DNA of 64,000 nucleotides from an uncultured Ruminococcus sp. (GTDB lineage: Bacteria > Bacillota > Clostridia > Oscillospirales > Acutalibacteraceae). How positions within the stretch are numbered: the stretch's first letter is position 1; each line of letters starts with the position of its first letter. This document shows, one piece after another, positions 1 to 7,313 of the stretch. Where the stretch lies: the NCBI GenBank assembly GCA_900543095.1, contig UQQD01000002.1, positions 1 through 64,000 of the forward strand, in the 5' to 3' direction. Both the position numbers and the translations under genes were made by a program. Below the pieces are notes generated by a model that saw only the letters and a program-made list of their open reading frames with translations, was not told the origin of the DNA and did not search any database.

Positions 1-314
1 TTTACAAGAGCTGTCGCACAAGCCGCAATACCAACTGCCGATGTGCCTCCGAGAACAAGCCAGAGGTTTGGATTGCTCTCGTCACCTGTTTTCGGTGTGT
101 GAATTTTCTCGTTGTGCATTTCTACCTTTTCAGTTTTGCCGCATTCAATCTCAACAACTTTGTCGTCAGGAAGCAGATAACCGACTGATGCATCGTTGTT
201 TACCTCGGAAACTATATATTTGCCGATGAGTAATCCTTCAATAATAATTTCTCCATTTTTGTCGGTCTTAAATGTATCATCGTATCCGTTCTCGCCTGTT
301 ACACGGAAGGCATT
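1..314 (-). pseudogene. 5'-truncated fragment of a sortase-anchored SpaA-like surface protein
   Basis: The minus strand is open from 314 through the left edge. It encodes the end of a prealbumin-like (SpaA/Cna-B type) domain, with motifs TDKNGEIIIEGLLIGKYIVSE and GYLLPDDKVVEI, followed by a TPKTGD sorting signal and a hydrophobic segment (LWLVLGGTSAVGIAACATAL). This is the layout of Gram-positive pilin or adhesin C-termini anchored to the wall by sortase. An in-frame TGA at 315-317 sits immediately before the first recognisable codon. No start codon or ribosome site precedes the domain, so the N-terminal part is missing. The break lies at about 310-317, where the sequence changes character. 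The basic tail after the membrane segment lies outside the window. A functional gene with a distant start on this strand is excluded by the stop; an assembly join is possible. Confidence 0.7.
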
Positions 315-392
315 TCAAGGCGTTACCCTATCATTCTACCTTTTGAATTACCAGTTCTCCTAATAAAGAAAACCTTTTACGTTCTTTTATTT

Positions 393-417
393 GTTCCTAA
401 CCTTTTCAGTTAGGAAC
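393..417. repeat. perfect 9-bp inverted repeat, 7-nt loop
   Basis: GTTCCTAAC and GTTAGGAAC flank CTTTTCA. There is no U-tract on either side, so this is not a convincing terminator. It lies between the broken surface-protein fragment and the amino-acid transporter operon. The rest of 318-480 shows no gene I can support. Confidence 0.5.
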
Positions 418-480
418 GCATCGCACATTTGTTTGTTTCCGAGATTAGAAGATGAAAAATTCAATAATTATACATTTTAC

Positions 481-509
481 TTGATTTTTTTGCATTATTA
501 TGCTATATT
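481..509 (+). promoter_or_regulatory. putative sigma-A promoter for the amino-acid ABC operon
   Basis: TTGATT at 481-486, a 17-nt spacer, then TATATT at 504-509. The ribosome site GGAGAGG follows at 529-535, just ahead of the substrate-binding-protein ATG at 543. Confidence 0.5.
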
Positions 510-542
510 ATTATTAACTTAATAATAGGAGAGGAAATAACA

Positions 543-1376
543 ATGAAAAAATTTTTATCTGCATTATTGGCAGCAGCAATGCTTTGCACATCAGCTATCG
601 CATTTTCCGCCTGCGGAGAGAGCAACCCAAGCTCATCGGGTGCTGATTCATCGGCGGCTTCGGCAAAGGTTACTTGTGCCGATGATCTCGTAGGAAAATC
701 CATCGGTGTACAGCTCGGTACAACAGGCGATATTTTAGTAACTGACGAATATGAAAAGCAGGGCTCAAAAATTGAGCGTTACAACAAGGGTGCAGACGCT
801 GTCGTTGCTCTTACAAGCGGCAAGATCGACGCTGTTGTTATCGACAGCGAACCGGCAAAGGCATTTGTTGCAGCAAACAAGGGACTCAAGATTCTTGACG
901 ATCCGTTCACTCAGGAGGAATACGCAATTTGCGTTTCAAAGGATAATGACAAGCTTCTTAATGAAATCAATTCAGCACTTGCCGATCTTAAAAAGGACGG
1001 CACACTTGACAGTATTATCAAGAACTATATAGGCGACGATACAAAGGGCAAATCACCGTATGTAACTCCCGAAGGCACGGAGTATCCCAACGGAGAACTT
1101 CATATGGCTACAAACGCATTCTTTGAGCCTTATGAGTACTACGACGGCGACACGATTGTAGGTATCGACGCAATGGCGGCTCAGGCTATTTGCGACAAGC
1201 TTGGCTACAAGCTCGTTATTGACGATATGGACTTTGACGCAATCGTAACAGCAGTTCAGACAGGCAAGGCTGACTTCGGTATGGCAGGTATGACTGTAAC
1301 CGATGAAAGACTTGAATCTATCAACTTTACAGATTCTTACACCACTGCCACTCAGGTTATAATCGTTAAAGAATAA
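543..1376 (+). CDS. amino-acid ABC transporter substrate-binding lipoprotein, circularly permuted SBP_bac_3
   Basis: This is the extracellular solute receptor of a polar amino-acid importer, anchored as a lipoprotein. Residues 1-24 are a signal peptide ending at Cys24 (FSAC), followed by a Ser/Ala-rich linker. The order of the SBP_bac_3 halves is reversed. Residues about 42-165 (KSIGVQLGTTGD, RYNKGADAV, IDSEPAKAFVAAN, LKKDGTLDSIIKNY) normally form the C-terminal half. Residues about 186-277 (ATNAFFEPYEYYDGD, GIDAMAAQAI, MAGMTVTDER, TATQVIIVKE) normally come first. The protein ends at VIIVKE, the point where a standard family member would run on into the GKSIGVQ segment. Permease and ATPase genes follow, so it should be functional. 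The ligand cannot be read from sequence. Class call is secure; the permutation rests on by-eye alignment to the family consensus. Confidence 0.92.
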   Translation: MKKFLSALLAAAMLCTSAIAFSACGESNPSSSGADSSAASAKVTCADDLVGKSIGVQLGTTGDILVTDEYEKQGSKIERYNKGADAVVALTSGKIDAVVIDSEPAKAFVAANKGLKILDDPFTQEEYAICVSKDNDKLLNEINSALADLKKDGTLDSIIKNYIGDDTKGKSPYVTPEGTEYPNGELHMATNAFFEPYEYYDGDTIVGIDAMAAQAICDKLGYKLVIDDMDFDAIVTAVQTGKADFGMAGMTVTDERLESINFTDSYTTATQVIIVKE

Positions 1377-1401
1377 TCATTAAAATTAATAAACAATTTT
1401 G

Positions 1402-1429
1402 CAGCTGATTGTCAACAGATGATCGGCTG
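1402..1429 (+). other. intercistronic hairpin between binding-protein and permease genes
   Basis: CAGCTGAT (1402-1409) pairs with ATCGGCTG (1422-1429) with one G-U wobble. There is no U-tract. Hairpins at this position in import operons often stabilise the binding-protein part of the mRNA; that role here is inference. Confidence 0.35.
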
Positions 1430-1453
1430 TTGATTGTCTAAAGGGAATTTATT

Positions 1454-2185
1454 ATGCAGGACTTTTTTTCTGAAATAGCGTCAAGTTTTGAAAAAACTTT
1501 CATAACAGACGACCGCTGGCTCCAGCTTTTGGGCGGTTTGGGCGTTACAATCGAAATTACAATATTTGCCGCATTGATAGGCTTGTTTTTGGGATTCCTG
1601 ATTGCGGTTGTTCGTTCAACTCACGATATGACCGTACAGGGCAAAAAATGCAGAAATTTCGGTGATTTTATTCTGAAATTTCTCAATGTGGTCTGCAATA
1701 TCTACATAACCATAATCAGAGGCACACCTGTTGTTATTCAGCTTATGATAATGTATTTTATCGTATTTGCTTCGTCACGAAACGGTATTTTTGCTGCAGT
1801 CCTGTCATTTGGAATCAACTCGGGTGCCTATGTTGCCGAGATCGTTCGTTCGGGCATTATGTCGATAGATAAAGGTCAGTTTGAGGCAAGCCGTTCGCTC
1901 GGCTTTAACTATACAAGCACTATGATTTACGTCGTGTTGCCGCAGGCGCTTAAGAACATTCTTCCTGCGCTCGGTAATGAGTTTATTGTGCTTGTAAAGG
2001 AAACATCGGTTGCCGGTTATGTTGCTTTGCAGGATCTCACCTATGTAGGCAACCTTATCCGTTCAAGGACATACGAAGCGTTTTTCCCGCTGATTACGGT
2101 TGCGCTCATATATCTTATCATAGTTCTTATTCTTACATTCCTGCTTAAAAAGCTTGAGAGGAGGCTGCGTAACAGTGACCACTGA
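1454..2185 (+). CDS. amino-acid ABC transporter permease (HisM/GlnP family)
   Basis: Inner-membrane channel subunit of the importer encoded by this operon. The 243 residues contain about five hydrophobic segments and the family signatures VTIEITIFAALIG near the N-terminus, IRGTPVVIQLMI, and the EAA loop (EASRSLGFNYTSTMIYVVLP), which contacts the ATPase. Length is normal for the His/Glu/Gln/Arg group. The ATG at 1454 follows an AAGGGAA ribosome site. The 3' end overlaps the start of the ATPase gene by 11 nt, which suggests translational coupling. It is expected to act as a homodimer, since only one permease gene is present. Confidence 0.93.
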   Translation: MQDFFSEIASSFEKTFITDDRWLQLLGGLGVTIEITIFAALIGLFLGFLIAVVRSTHDMTVQGKKCRNFGDFILKFLNVVCNIYITIIRGTPVVIQLMIMYFIVFASSRNGIFAAVLSFGINSGAYVAEIVRSGIMSIDKGQFEASRSLGFNYTSTMIYVVLPQALKNILPALGNEFIVLVKETSVAGYVALQDLTYVGNLIRSRTYEAFFPLITVALIYLIIVLILTFLLKKLERRLRNSDH

Positions 2186-2915
2186 TAATGTACTGATTAA
2201 GGTTGACAATTTATGCAAGTCGTTCGGCGATGTCGAAGTTCTCAAAGGAATTAACGCAGAAATACGCAAGGGCGACGTTATGGTAGTTATAGGAGCGTCG
2301 GGTTCGGGCAAGTCAACGTTTTTGCGTTGCCTTAACCTGCTTGAAGAGCCTACATCAGGCTCAATATGCTTTGAGAATGTTGACATAACAGATCCGTCGG
2401 TAAATATAAACCTGCACCGTCAGAAAATGGGAATGGTTTTTCAGCAGTTCAATCTTTTTCCGCATATGACCGTTCTTAAAAATATGACGCTCGGTCCGAT
2501 AAAGCTTTTAAAGCAGAGCAAGGAAGAAGCTACCGCCAACGCAATGAAGCTGTTGGAACGTGTGGGACTTGCCGACAGAGCCGACGCCTATCCGTCTCAG
2601 CTTTCGGGCGGACAAAAGCAGAGAATCGCCATTGTGCGTGCTTTGTGTATGAATCCCGATGTAATGCTTTTTGACGAACCTACCTCTGCGCTTGACCCTG
2701 AGATGGTCGGCGAAGTACTTGAAGTAATGAAACAACTCGCCAAAGACGGAATGACAATGGTTGTTGTAACTCACGAAATGGGCTTTGCCCGTGAGGTGGG
2801 CACCGGCGTTGTGTTTGTTGACGAAGGTGTAATTGTTGAACAGGGCGACCCCAAGGAGTTTTTTGAAAATCCGAAAAGCCCGAGACTCAAGGATTTTCTT
2901 TCAAAAGTATTGTAA
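2175..2915 (+). CDS. amino-acid ABC transporter ATP-binding protein
   Basis: ATPase subunit that powers the importer from the cytoplasmic side. It has Walker A (GASGSGKST), the Q-loop (MVFQQFNLFPH), the ABC signature (LSGGQKQRIAIVRAL), Walker B with catalytic Glu (VMLFDEPTSALDP) and the switch His (VVVTHEMGFA), all in normal order. I chose GTG at 2175 because AGGAGG at 2159-2164 is correctly spaced for it. A TTG at 2154 in the same frame lies upstream of that ribosome site and is less likely. It gives 246 residues, typical of the GlnQ/HisP group. A terminator follows at 2983. Confidence 0.94.
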   Translation: MTTDNVLIKVDNLCKSFGDVEVLKGINAEIRKGDVMVVIGASGSGKSTFLRCLNLLEEPTSGSICFENVDITDPSVNINLHRQKMGMVFQQFNLFPHMTVLKNMTLGPIKLLKQSKEEATANAMKLLERVGLADRADAYPSQLSGGQKQRIAIVRALCMNPDVMLFDEPTSALDPEMVGEVLEVMKQLAKDGMTMVVVTHEMGFAREVGTGVVFVDEGVIVEQGDPKEFFENPKSPRLKDFLSKVL

Positions 2916-2982
2916 TCTAAATGCAATCTGTTGCATACTTTGCTTTGGCAAACAAAGCATTGCTCCAATTTAAATTTTATTT

Positions 2983-3013
2983 GCACGGTGTGGCTAACGC
3001 ACCGTGCTTTTTT
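2983..3013 (+). terminator. rho-independent terminator after the amino-acid ABC operon
   Basis: GCACGGTG and CACCGTGC form an 8-bp GC-rich stem around a 9-nt loop, followed by six T. A weaker hairpin without a U-tract (TGCTTTG/CAAAGCA) lies just upstream at 2941-2959. Confidence 0.9.
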
Positions 3014-3066
3014 AATAAACTAAACCTTTTCAAAACACAATTTAACAAATAATTCCGTTAATTTCC

Positions 3067-3095
3067 TTTACAAAATGCACAATATATTGTATCAT
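3067..3095 (+). promoter_or_regulatory. putative promoter for the pyrH-frr-uppS operon
   Basis: TTTACA at 3067-3072, a 17-nt spacer and TATCAT at 3090-3095. It lies between the upstream terminator and the pyrH start at 3129. Confidence 0.5.
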
Positions 3096-3128
3096 ATAGG
3101 TACTTATATTATTGTGGGGTGTAATACA

Positions 3129-3839
3129 ATGAAACCAAAATACAAGAGAGTGTTGTTAAAGCTTTCGGGCGAGTCGCTTGCAGGCAGTTTAAAGCACGGA
3201 ATTGATTTTGACACAGTACTCAAAATTTGTGCGCCTATCAAAAAATGCGTAGACGCAGGAGTTGAAGTTGCCATAGTAGTAGGCGGCGGAAACTTTTGGA
3301 GAGGCAGAAGCTCGGGCGAAATGGACAGAACCAGAGCCGACCATATGGGAATGCTGGCAACTGCAATCAACGCACTCGGCGTTGCCGACGCACTTGAACA
3401 GCTTGAAGTGCCGGTAAGAGTACAGACGGCTATCGCAATGCACCAAGTCGCTGAGCCTTATATCCGCAACAAGGCTATACGTCACCTTGAAAAGGGCAGA
3501 GTTGTTATATTCGGCTGCGGAACAGGCAATCCGTTCTTCAGCACAGATACGGCAGCAGCACTCAGAGCCGCTGAAATGGAAGCCGATATAATTATGAAGG
3601 CAACAATGGTTGACGGCGTTTACGACTGCGATCCGAAATCAAATCCGGACGCAAAAAAATATGATACGGTTTCTTATCACGAAGTTCTCAACAAGGACCT
3701 CGCCGTAATGGACAGCACAGCCGCTTCACTTTGCAAGGATAATGATATTCCTATTCTCGTGTTCAGTATTGAAGAACCTGAAAACATCTTCAAGGCTGTA
3801 TGCGGAGAAAATATTGGTACTATTGTAAATAGTGACTAA
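3129..3839 (+). CDS. pyrH: UMP kinase
   Basis: Phosphorylates UMP to UDP with ATP, the first committed nucleotide step after de novo UMP synthesis; cytoplasmic hexamer of the amino-acid-kinase fold. It shows the N-terminal KLSGESLAG phosphate loop, VVGGGNFWRG, and the C-terminal MDSTAASLCKDN motif typical of bacterial PyrH. I use ATG at 3129 (236 residues, normal length, beginning MKPKYKRVLLKLSGE). The open frame extends further upstream but that part overlaps the promoter and matches nothing in the family. frr and uppS follow, the conserved bacterial order. Confidence 0.96.
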   Translation: MKPKYKRVLLKLSGESLAGSLKHGIDFDTVLKICAPIKKCVDAGVEVAIVVGGGNFWRGRSSGEMDRTRADHMGMLATAINALGVADALEQLEVPVRVQTAIAMHQVAEPYIRNKAIRHLEKGRVVIFGCGTGNPFFSTDTAAALRAAEMEADIIMKATMVDGVYDCDPKSNPDAKKYDTVSYHEVLNKDLAVMDSTAASLCKDNDIPILVFSIEEPENIFKAVCGENIGTIVNSD

Positions 3840-3913
3840 TGAATCAATCAAGCCGATTTTTGCACTTAAATCGGCATAAAATATAAAATTACAACACAGG
3901 GAGGCATACAACT

Positions 3914-4468
3914 ATGCAAGAACAGCTTAATAAAGCGGAAGAAAGAATGAACAGGCGACTTGACCACCTTCGTCAGGAATTTTCGGAGATCAGAGCAGGC
4001 AGAGCAAATCCTGCCGTTCTTGATAAAGTAAAGGTAGATTACTACGGCACCCCAACACCCGTAAATCAGCTTGCGGCGGTTTCCGTAACAGAAGCTCGCA
4101 CGCTTACTATTCAGCCGTGGGACGTATCGGTTCTCAAACAGGTTGAAAAAGCTATCCAGACTTCAGACATCGGCATAAATCCTCAGAATGACGGCAAAAT
4201 TATCAGGCTGATTTTTCCGCCGCTTACAGAGGACAGACGTAAAGAGATTGTAAAAGACGTTCAGAGAATTGCAGAAGATACAAAAATTCAGATCAGAAAC
4301 GTAAGACGCGACGCTATTGAAAAGCTGAAGGCAATGAAAAAATCAGGCGATCTTACGGAGGACGATCTCAAGCTTGGCGAGAAGAAAACTCAGGATCTTA
4401 CGGATAAGTTTATAAAAAATATAGACAAAATTTCTGCCGACAAGCAAAAAGAAATTTTGGAGATGTAA
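3914..4468 (+). CDS. frr: ribosome recycling factor
   Basis: Splits the post-termination ribosome with EF-G. At 184 residues it has the standard length. It contains RRLDHLRQEFSEIRAGRANP at the N-terminus, VDYYGTPTPVNQLA in the middle domain, and INPQNDGKIIRLIFPPLTEDRR, all hallmarks of the family. The ribosome site GGGAGG lies 6-12 nt upstream of the ATG. The stop codon is followed after one base by the uppS start, so the two are translationally linked. No unusual features. Confidence 0.97.
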   Translation: MQEQLNKAEERMNRRLDHLRQEFSEIRAGRANPAVLDKVKVDYYGTPTPVNQLAAVSVTEARTLTIQPWDVSVLKQVEKAIQTSDIGINPQNDGKIIRLIFPPLTEDRRKEIVKDVQRIAEDTKIQIRNVRRDAIEKLKAMKKSGDLTEDDLKLGEKKTQDLTDKFIKNIDKISADKQKEILEM

Positions 4469-4469
4469 T

Positions 4470-5222
4470 ATGGCTTTTTTCGGCAAAAAAAATGATAAAA
4501 AAGAAAGCGTAGATGTAACAGACCTTGTTTTGCCCGTACATGTCGGAATAATAATGGACGGCAACGGTCGCTGGGCAAAGAAACGGGGCTTGCCGCGCAA
4601 GGCAGGACATTCCGAAGGAGCAAAGACATTTCGCAAGATAACACGTTATTGCTCGGAGGTTGGAATAAAATATCTTACTGTCTATGCTTTTTCCACCGAA
4701 AATTGGAAACGTCCTCAGGACGAAGTCAATTCGCTGATGAAGCTGTTTAAATCATATCTTGAAGAAGCTCTCAGCGACTTTAAGGACGACGATATAGTCG
4801 TTAAGTTTATCGGCGACAAGTCCCATTTCACAAAAGATTTGCAAAAGCTTATGACCGAAAATGAAGAAAGCTCAAAAAATCGTAGCGGAATGGTGCTTAA
4901 TATCGCTATGAATTACGGAAGCCGCGACGAAATAGTCCGTGCCGTAAAAAATATATGTTCGGATGTTAAGAGTGGAAAAATTTCAGATGCCGAGATAGAC
5001 GAAAATCTTATTTCAAGCTATCTTTACACATCGGGTCAGCCCGATCCCGACCTGATAATCCGCCCGAGCGGAGAATACAGAATCTCTAATTTTATGCTTT
5101 GGCAGTCAGCCTATACCGAGTTTGTTATTATGAACAAGCTTTGGCCTGATTTTCAAAAGTCAGATCTTGATGAGGCTCTCCGCATCTATTCTCACCGCAG
5201 CAGGCGCTACGGCGGAGTATAA
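4470..5222 (+). CDS. uppS: isoprenyl transferase (undecaprenyl diphosphate synthase)
   Basis: Cis-prenyltransferase that extends farnesyl diphosphate with isopentenyl diphosphate to the C55 carrier lipid of wall synthesis. The catalytic Asp is D30 in IIMDGNGRWAKKRG. YLTVYAFSTENWKRP and the C-terminal RPSGEYRISNFMLWQSAY and FVIMNKLWPDF motifs are intact. The 250-residue length is normal. A short charged, Lys-rich N-terminal extension precedes the fold. The substrate would come from the MEP pathway, two genes of which (dxr, ispG) lie just downstream. Confidence 0.96.
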   Translation: MAFFGKKNDKKESVDVTDLVLPVHVGIIMDGNGRWAKKRGLPRKAGHSEGAKTFRKITRYCSEVGIKYLTVYAFSTENWKRPQDEVNSLMKLFKSYLEEALSDFKDDDIVVKFIGDKSHFTKDLQKLMTENEESSKNRSGMVLNIAMNYGSRDEIVRAVKNICSDVKSGKISDAEIDENLISSYLYTSGQPDPDLIIRPSGEYRISNFMLWQSAYTEFVIMNKLWPDFQKSDLDEALRIYSHRSRRYGGV

Positions 5223-5286
5223 CCAATTATTTCTGATGCCTTAGCCTCTCAGGCATAGGCTGACGCTTTAAACCCAAGGAAAGTTG

Positions 5287-6126
5287 ATGAGTATGAAATC
5301 GTTAAAACCACGTTTGCTTACAGCAGTAGTAGGCATATCGGGAATGTTGCTTATAATGTTTGCATCGGTATATTTCAGTCCGTTAGTTGCGGTATTGGTG
5401 ATTGGAGCAGCGTCTGCGTTTATGACCGGCGAATATCTCCACGCAAAAAATCTTCTGAAAACCTATCCGCTCTCAATACCGTGTATGGCATTTGCGTTTT
5501 TGCTTCCGCTTCTGATAAACACAAGGTATCTTTATATTCTCATATATGCCGCAATGGTTGTGGAGTTTTTCGTAATTATGGTGTGCCACAAAAAGCTTTC
5601 ATACCTTGACCTTTCATATTCTTTGTTCGGCACATTGCTCATATCGTTTGGTATAAGCTCCGTTGCAATGCTGTGCACCGACAAGAGAACCGTGATATTT
5701 TACTTTGTACTTGCGTTTTTACTGCCGTGGATGGCGGACGCAGGCGGATTTTTTATCGGAGCGGCATTCGGCAGTCACAAGCTATGCCCCAACATAAGCC
5801 CCAAAAAGACTGTTGAGGGAGCGATAGGCGGAGTGCTGTTCTGCGTGCTATCCGCAGTAGCTATGGGCTTGCTGTCCCAATACGTTTTTATGACAGATTT
5901 TACTGTCAACTATTGGGCGCTTGCGATTATGGGGCTTATTGACGCTCCGCTGTCGATACTCGGCGATCTGAGCTTTTCGCTTATCAAGCGCAGTCTTAAT
6001 ATCAAGGACTACGGCTCGATTTTTCCGGGACACGGCGGAATGTTAGACCGATGCGACAGCATAATTTTTACTGCACCTGCAATAATTATAGTAGGGCAGT
6101 TTATGCCGTTTTTAACTTTGGGGTAA
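5287..6126 (+). CDS. cdsA: phosphatidate cytidylyltransferase
   Basis: Makes CDP-diacylglycerol from phosphatidate and CTP in the membrane. It is polytopic, with about seven to eight hydrophobic segments and the family signature near the C-terminus: LPWMADAGGFFIGAAFG, CPNISPKKTVEGAIGG and IKDYGSIFPGHGGMLDR. I chose ATG at 5287 because AGGA ends 6 nt before it. TTG 5284 and ATG 5293 are alternatives and change the protein by only one or two residues. The next gene, dxr, starts 3 nt after the stop. The product feeds PgsA, encoded at 57683. Confidence 0.95.
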   Translation: MSMKSLKPRLLTAVVGISGMLLIMFASVYFSPLVAVLVIGAASAFMTGEYLHAKNLLKTYPLSIPCMAFAFLLPLLINTRYLYILIYAAMVVEFFVIMVCHKKLSYLDLSYSLFGTLLISFGISSVAMLCTDKRTVIFYFVLAFLLPWMADAGGFFIGAAFGSHKLCPNISPKKTVEGAIGGVLFCVLSAVAMGLLSQYVFMTDFTVNYWALAIMGLIDAPLSILGDLSFSLIKRSLNIKDYGSIFPGHGGMLDRCDSIIFTAPAIIIVGQFMPFLTLG

Positions 6127-6129
6127 ACT

Positions 6130-7278
6130 ATGATACAAAATATTTCAATTTTAGGCTCAACAGGTTCTATCGGCACACAAACGCTTGATGTTGTCGATAA
6201 ATTAGGACTCAGCGTATCTGCACTCACTGCTTCAACAAACATAAAGATGCTTGAACAGCAGGTGCGAAAATACAAGCCGCAGCTTGCCGTTGTTTTTGAC
6301 GAAGATAAAGCAAAGGAATTTAAACTGAATATCAAAGATACCGACACAAAGGTGCTTTGCGGTATGGACGGACTTATTGCCGCCGCAGAAATAAAACAGG
6401 CGGAGCTTGTTCTGAATTCCGTTGTCGGTATGGTAGGCTTAAAGCCGACGCTTGCCGCAGCAAACGCCAAAAAAGATATTGCGCTTGCCAATAAGGAAAC
6501 TCTTGTTGCGGGCGGTGCGCTTGTAACGGAAGCAGTGAAGGAAAACGGCGTAAAATTGTTGCCCGTTGACAGCGAACATTCCGCAATTTTTCAGTGCTTA
6601 CAGGGAATGCCCGACAAAAAATTTCTCAAAAAGCTCATTTTGACTGCGTCGGGCGGACCGTTTTTCGGTAAAACAAAAGATGAACTGAAAAATGTAACCG
6701 TAAAACAGGCACTTGCTCACCCAAACTGGAGTATGGGCGCAAAAATAACCATTGATTCCGCAACGATGATGAACAAAGGTCTTGAGGTGATTGAGGCAAG
6801 GTGGCTGTTTGATGTTCCCGCAAAGGATATTGACGTTGTTGTTCACCGTGAGAGCATAGTTCATTCGATGATTGAATATAACGACAATTCGGTAATCGCT
6901 CAGCTCGGACTTCCCGATATGCGTATCCCGATTCAATATGCGATAACATATCCCGAACGATACGAATCGCCGGTGGGTGAGCTTAATTTGTCGCAAATAG
7001 GCAGGCTGACATTTTTTGAGCCTGATTATAATACATTTAAGTGTCTGCGCGCCTGCAAAAAGGCAATAGACGCAGGCAAAGTTGCAACAGCGGTTGCGAA
7101 CGGGGCGAATGAGGAGGCAAATCTGCTGTTCAGAAACGGAAAAATATCGTTTCTTGAAATCGGCGATCTTGTTATGGGAGCGGTTGACAACGTTCAAAAC
7201 TTTGAACCTAAGAGCGTTGACGATGTTCTTAAAGCTGACTTGCTTGCAAGGCAGTTTGTTACCGATACGGTAAAATAA
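6130..7278 (+). CDS. dxr: 1-deoxy-D-xylulose-5-phosphate reductoisomerase
   Basis: Second enzyme of the MEP isoprenoid pathway: NADPH- and metal-dependent conversion of DXP to MEP. It begins with the nucleotide-binding GSTGSIGTQTLDV, then ANKETLVAGGALV, the metal-site region PVDSEHSAIFQCL, TASGGPFFG, and NPTWSMG-type substrate loop (here HPNWSMGAKITIDSATMMNKG). The C-terminal helical domain is complete. The 382 residues are standard. It is tightly packed behind cdsA and ahead of rseP, as in most Clostridia. Confidence 0.96.
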   Translation: MIQNISILGSTGSIGTQTLDVVDKLGLSVSALTASTNIKMLEQQVRKYKPQLAVVFDEDKAKEFKLNIKDTDTKVLCGMDGLIAAAEIKQAELVLNSVVGMVGLKPTLAAANAKKDIALANKETLVAGGALVTEAVKENGVKLLPVDSEHSAIFQCLQGMPDKKFLKKLILTASGGPFFGKTKDELKNVTVKQALAHPNWSMGAKITIDSATMMNKGLEVIEARWLFDVPAKDIDVVVHRESIVHSMIEYNDNSVIAQLGLPDMRIPIQYAITYPERYESPVGELNLSQIGRLTFFEPDYNTFKCLRACKKAIDAGKVATAVANGANEEANLLFRNGKISFLEIGDLVMGAVDNVQNFEPKSVDDVLKADLLARQFVTDTVK

Positions 7279-7313
7279 TTTGCGGTAATTTTATTTGGAG
7301 TTGAATTGATTTA

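Noticed and set aside
393..417. Inverted repeat as a terminator of the amino-acid operon or surface-protein gene
   Set aside because: No U-tract on either strand; kept only as a repeat.
2941..2959. TGCTTTG/CAAAGCA hairpin as a terminator
   Set aside because: No T-run follows; the real terminator is at 2983-3013.
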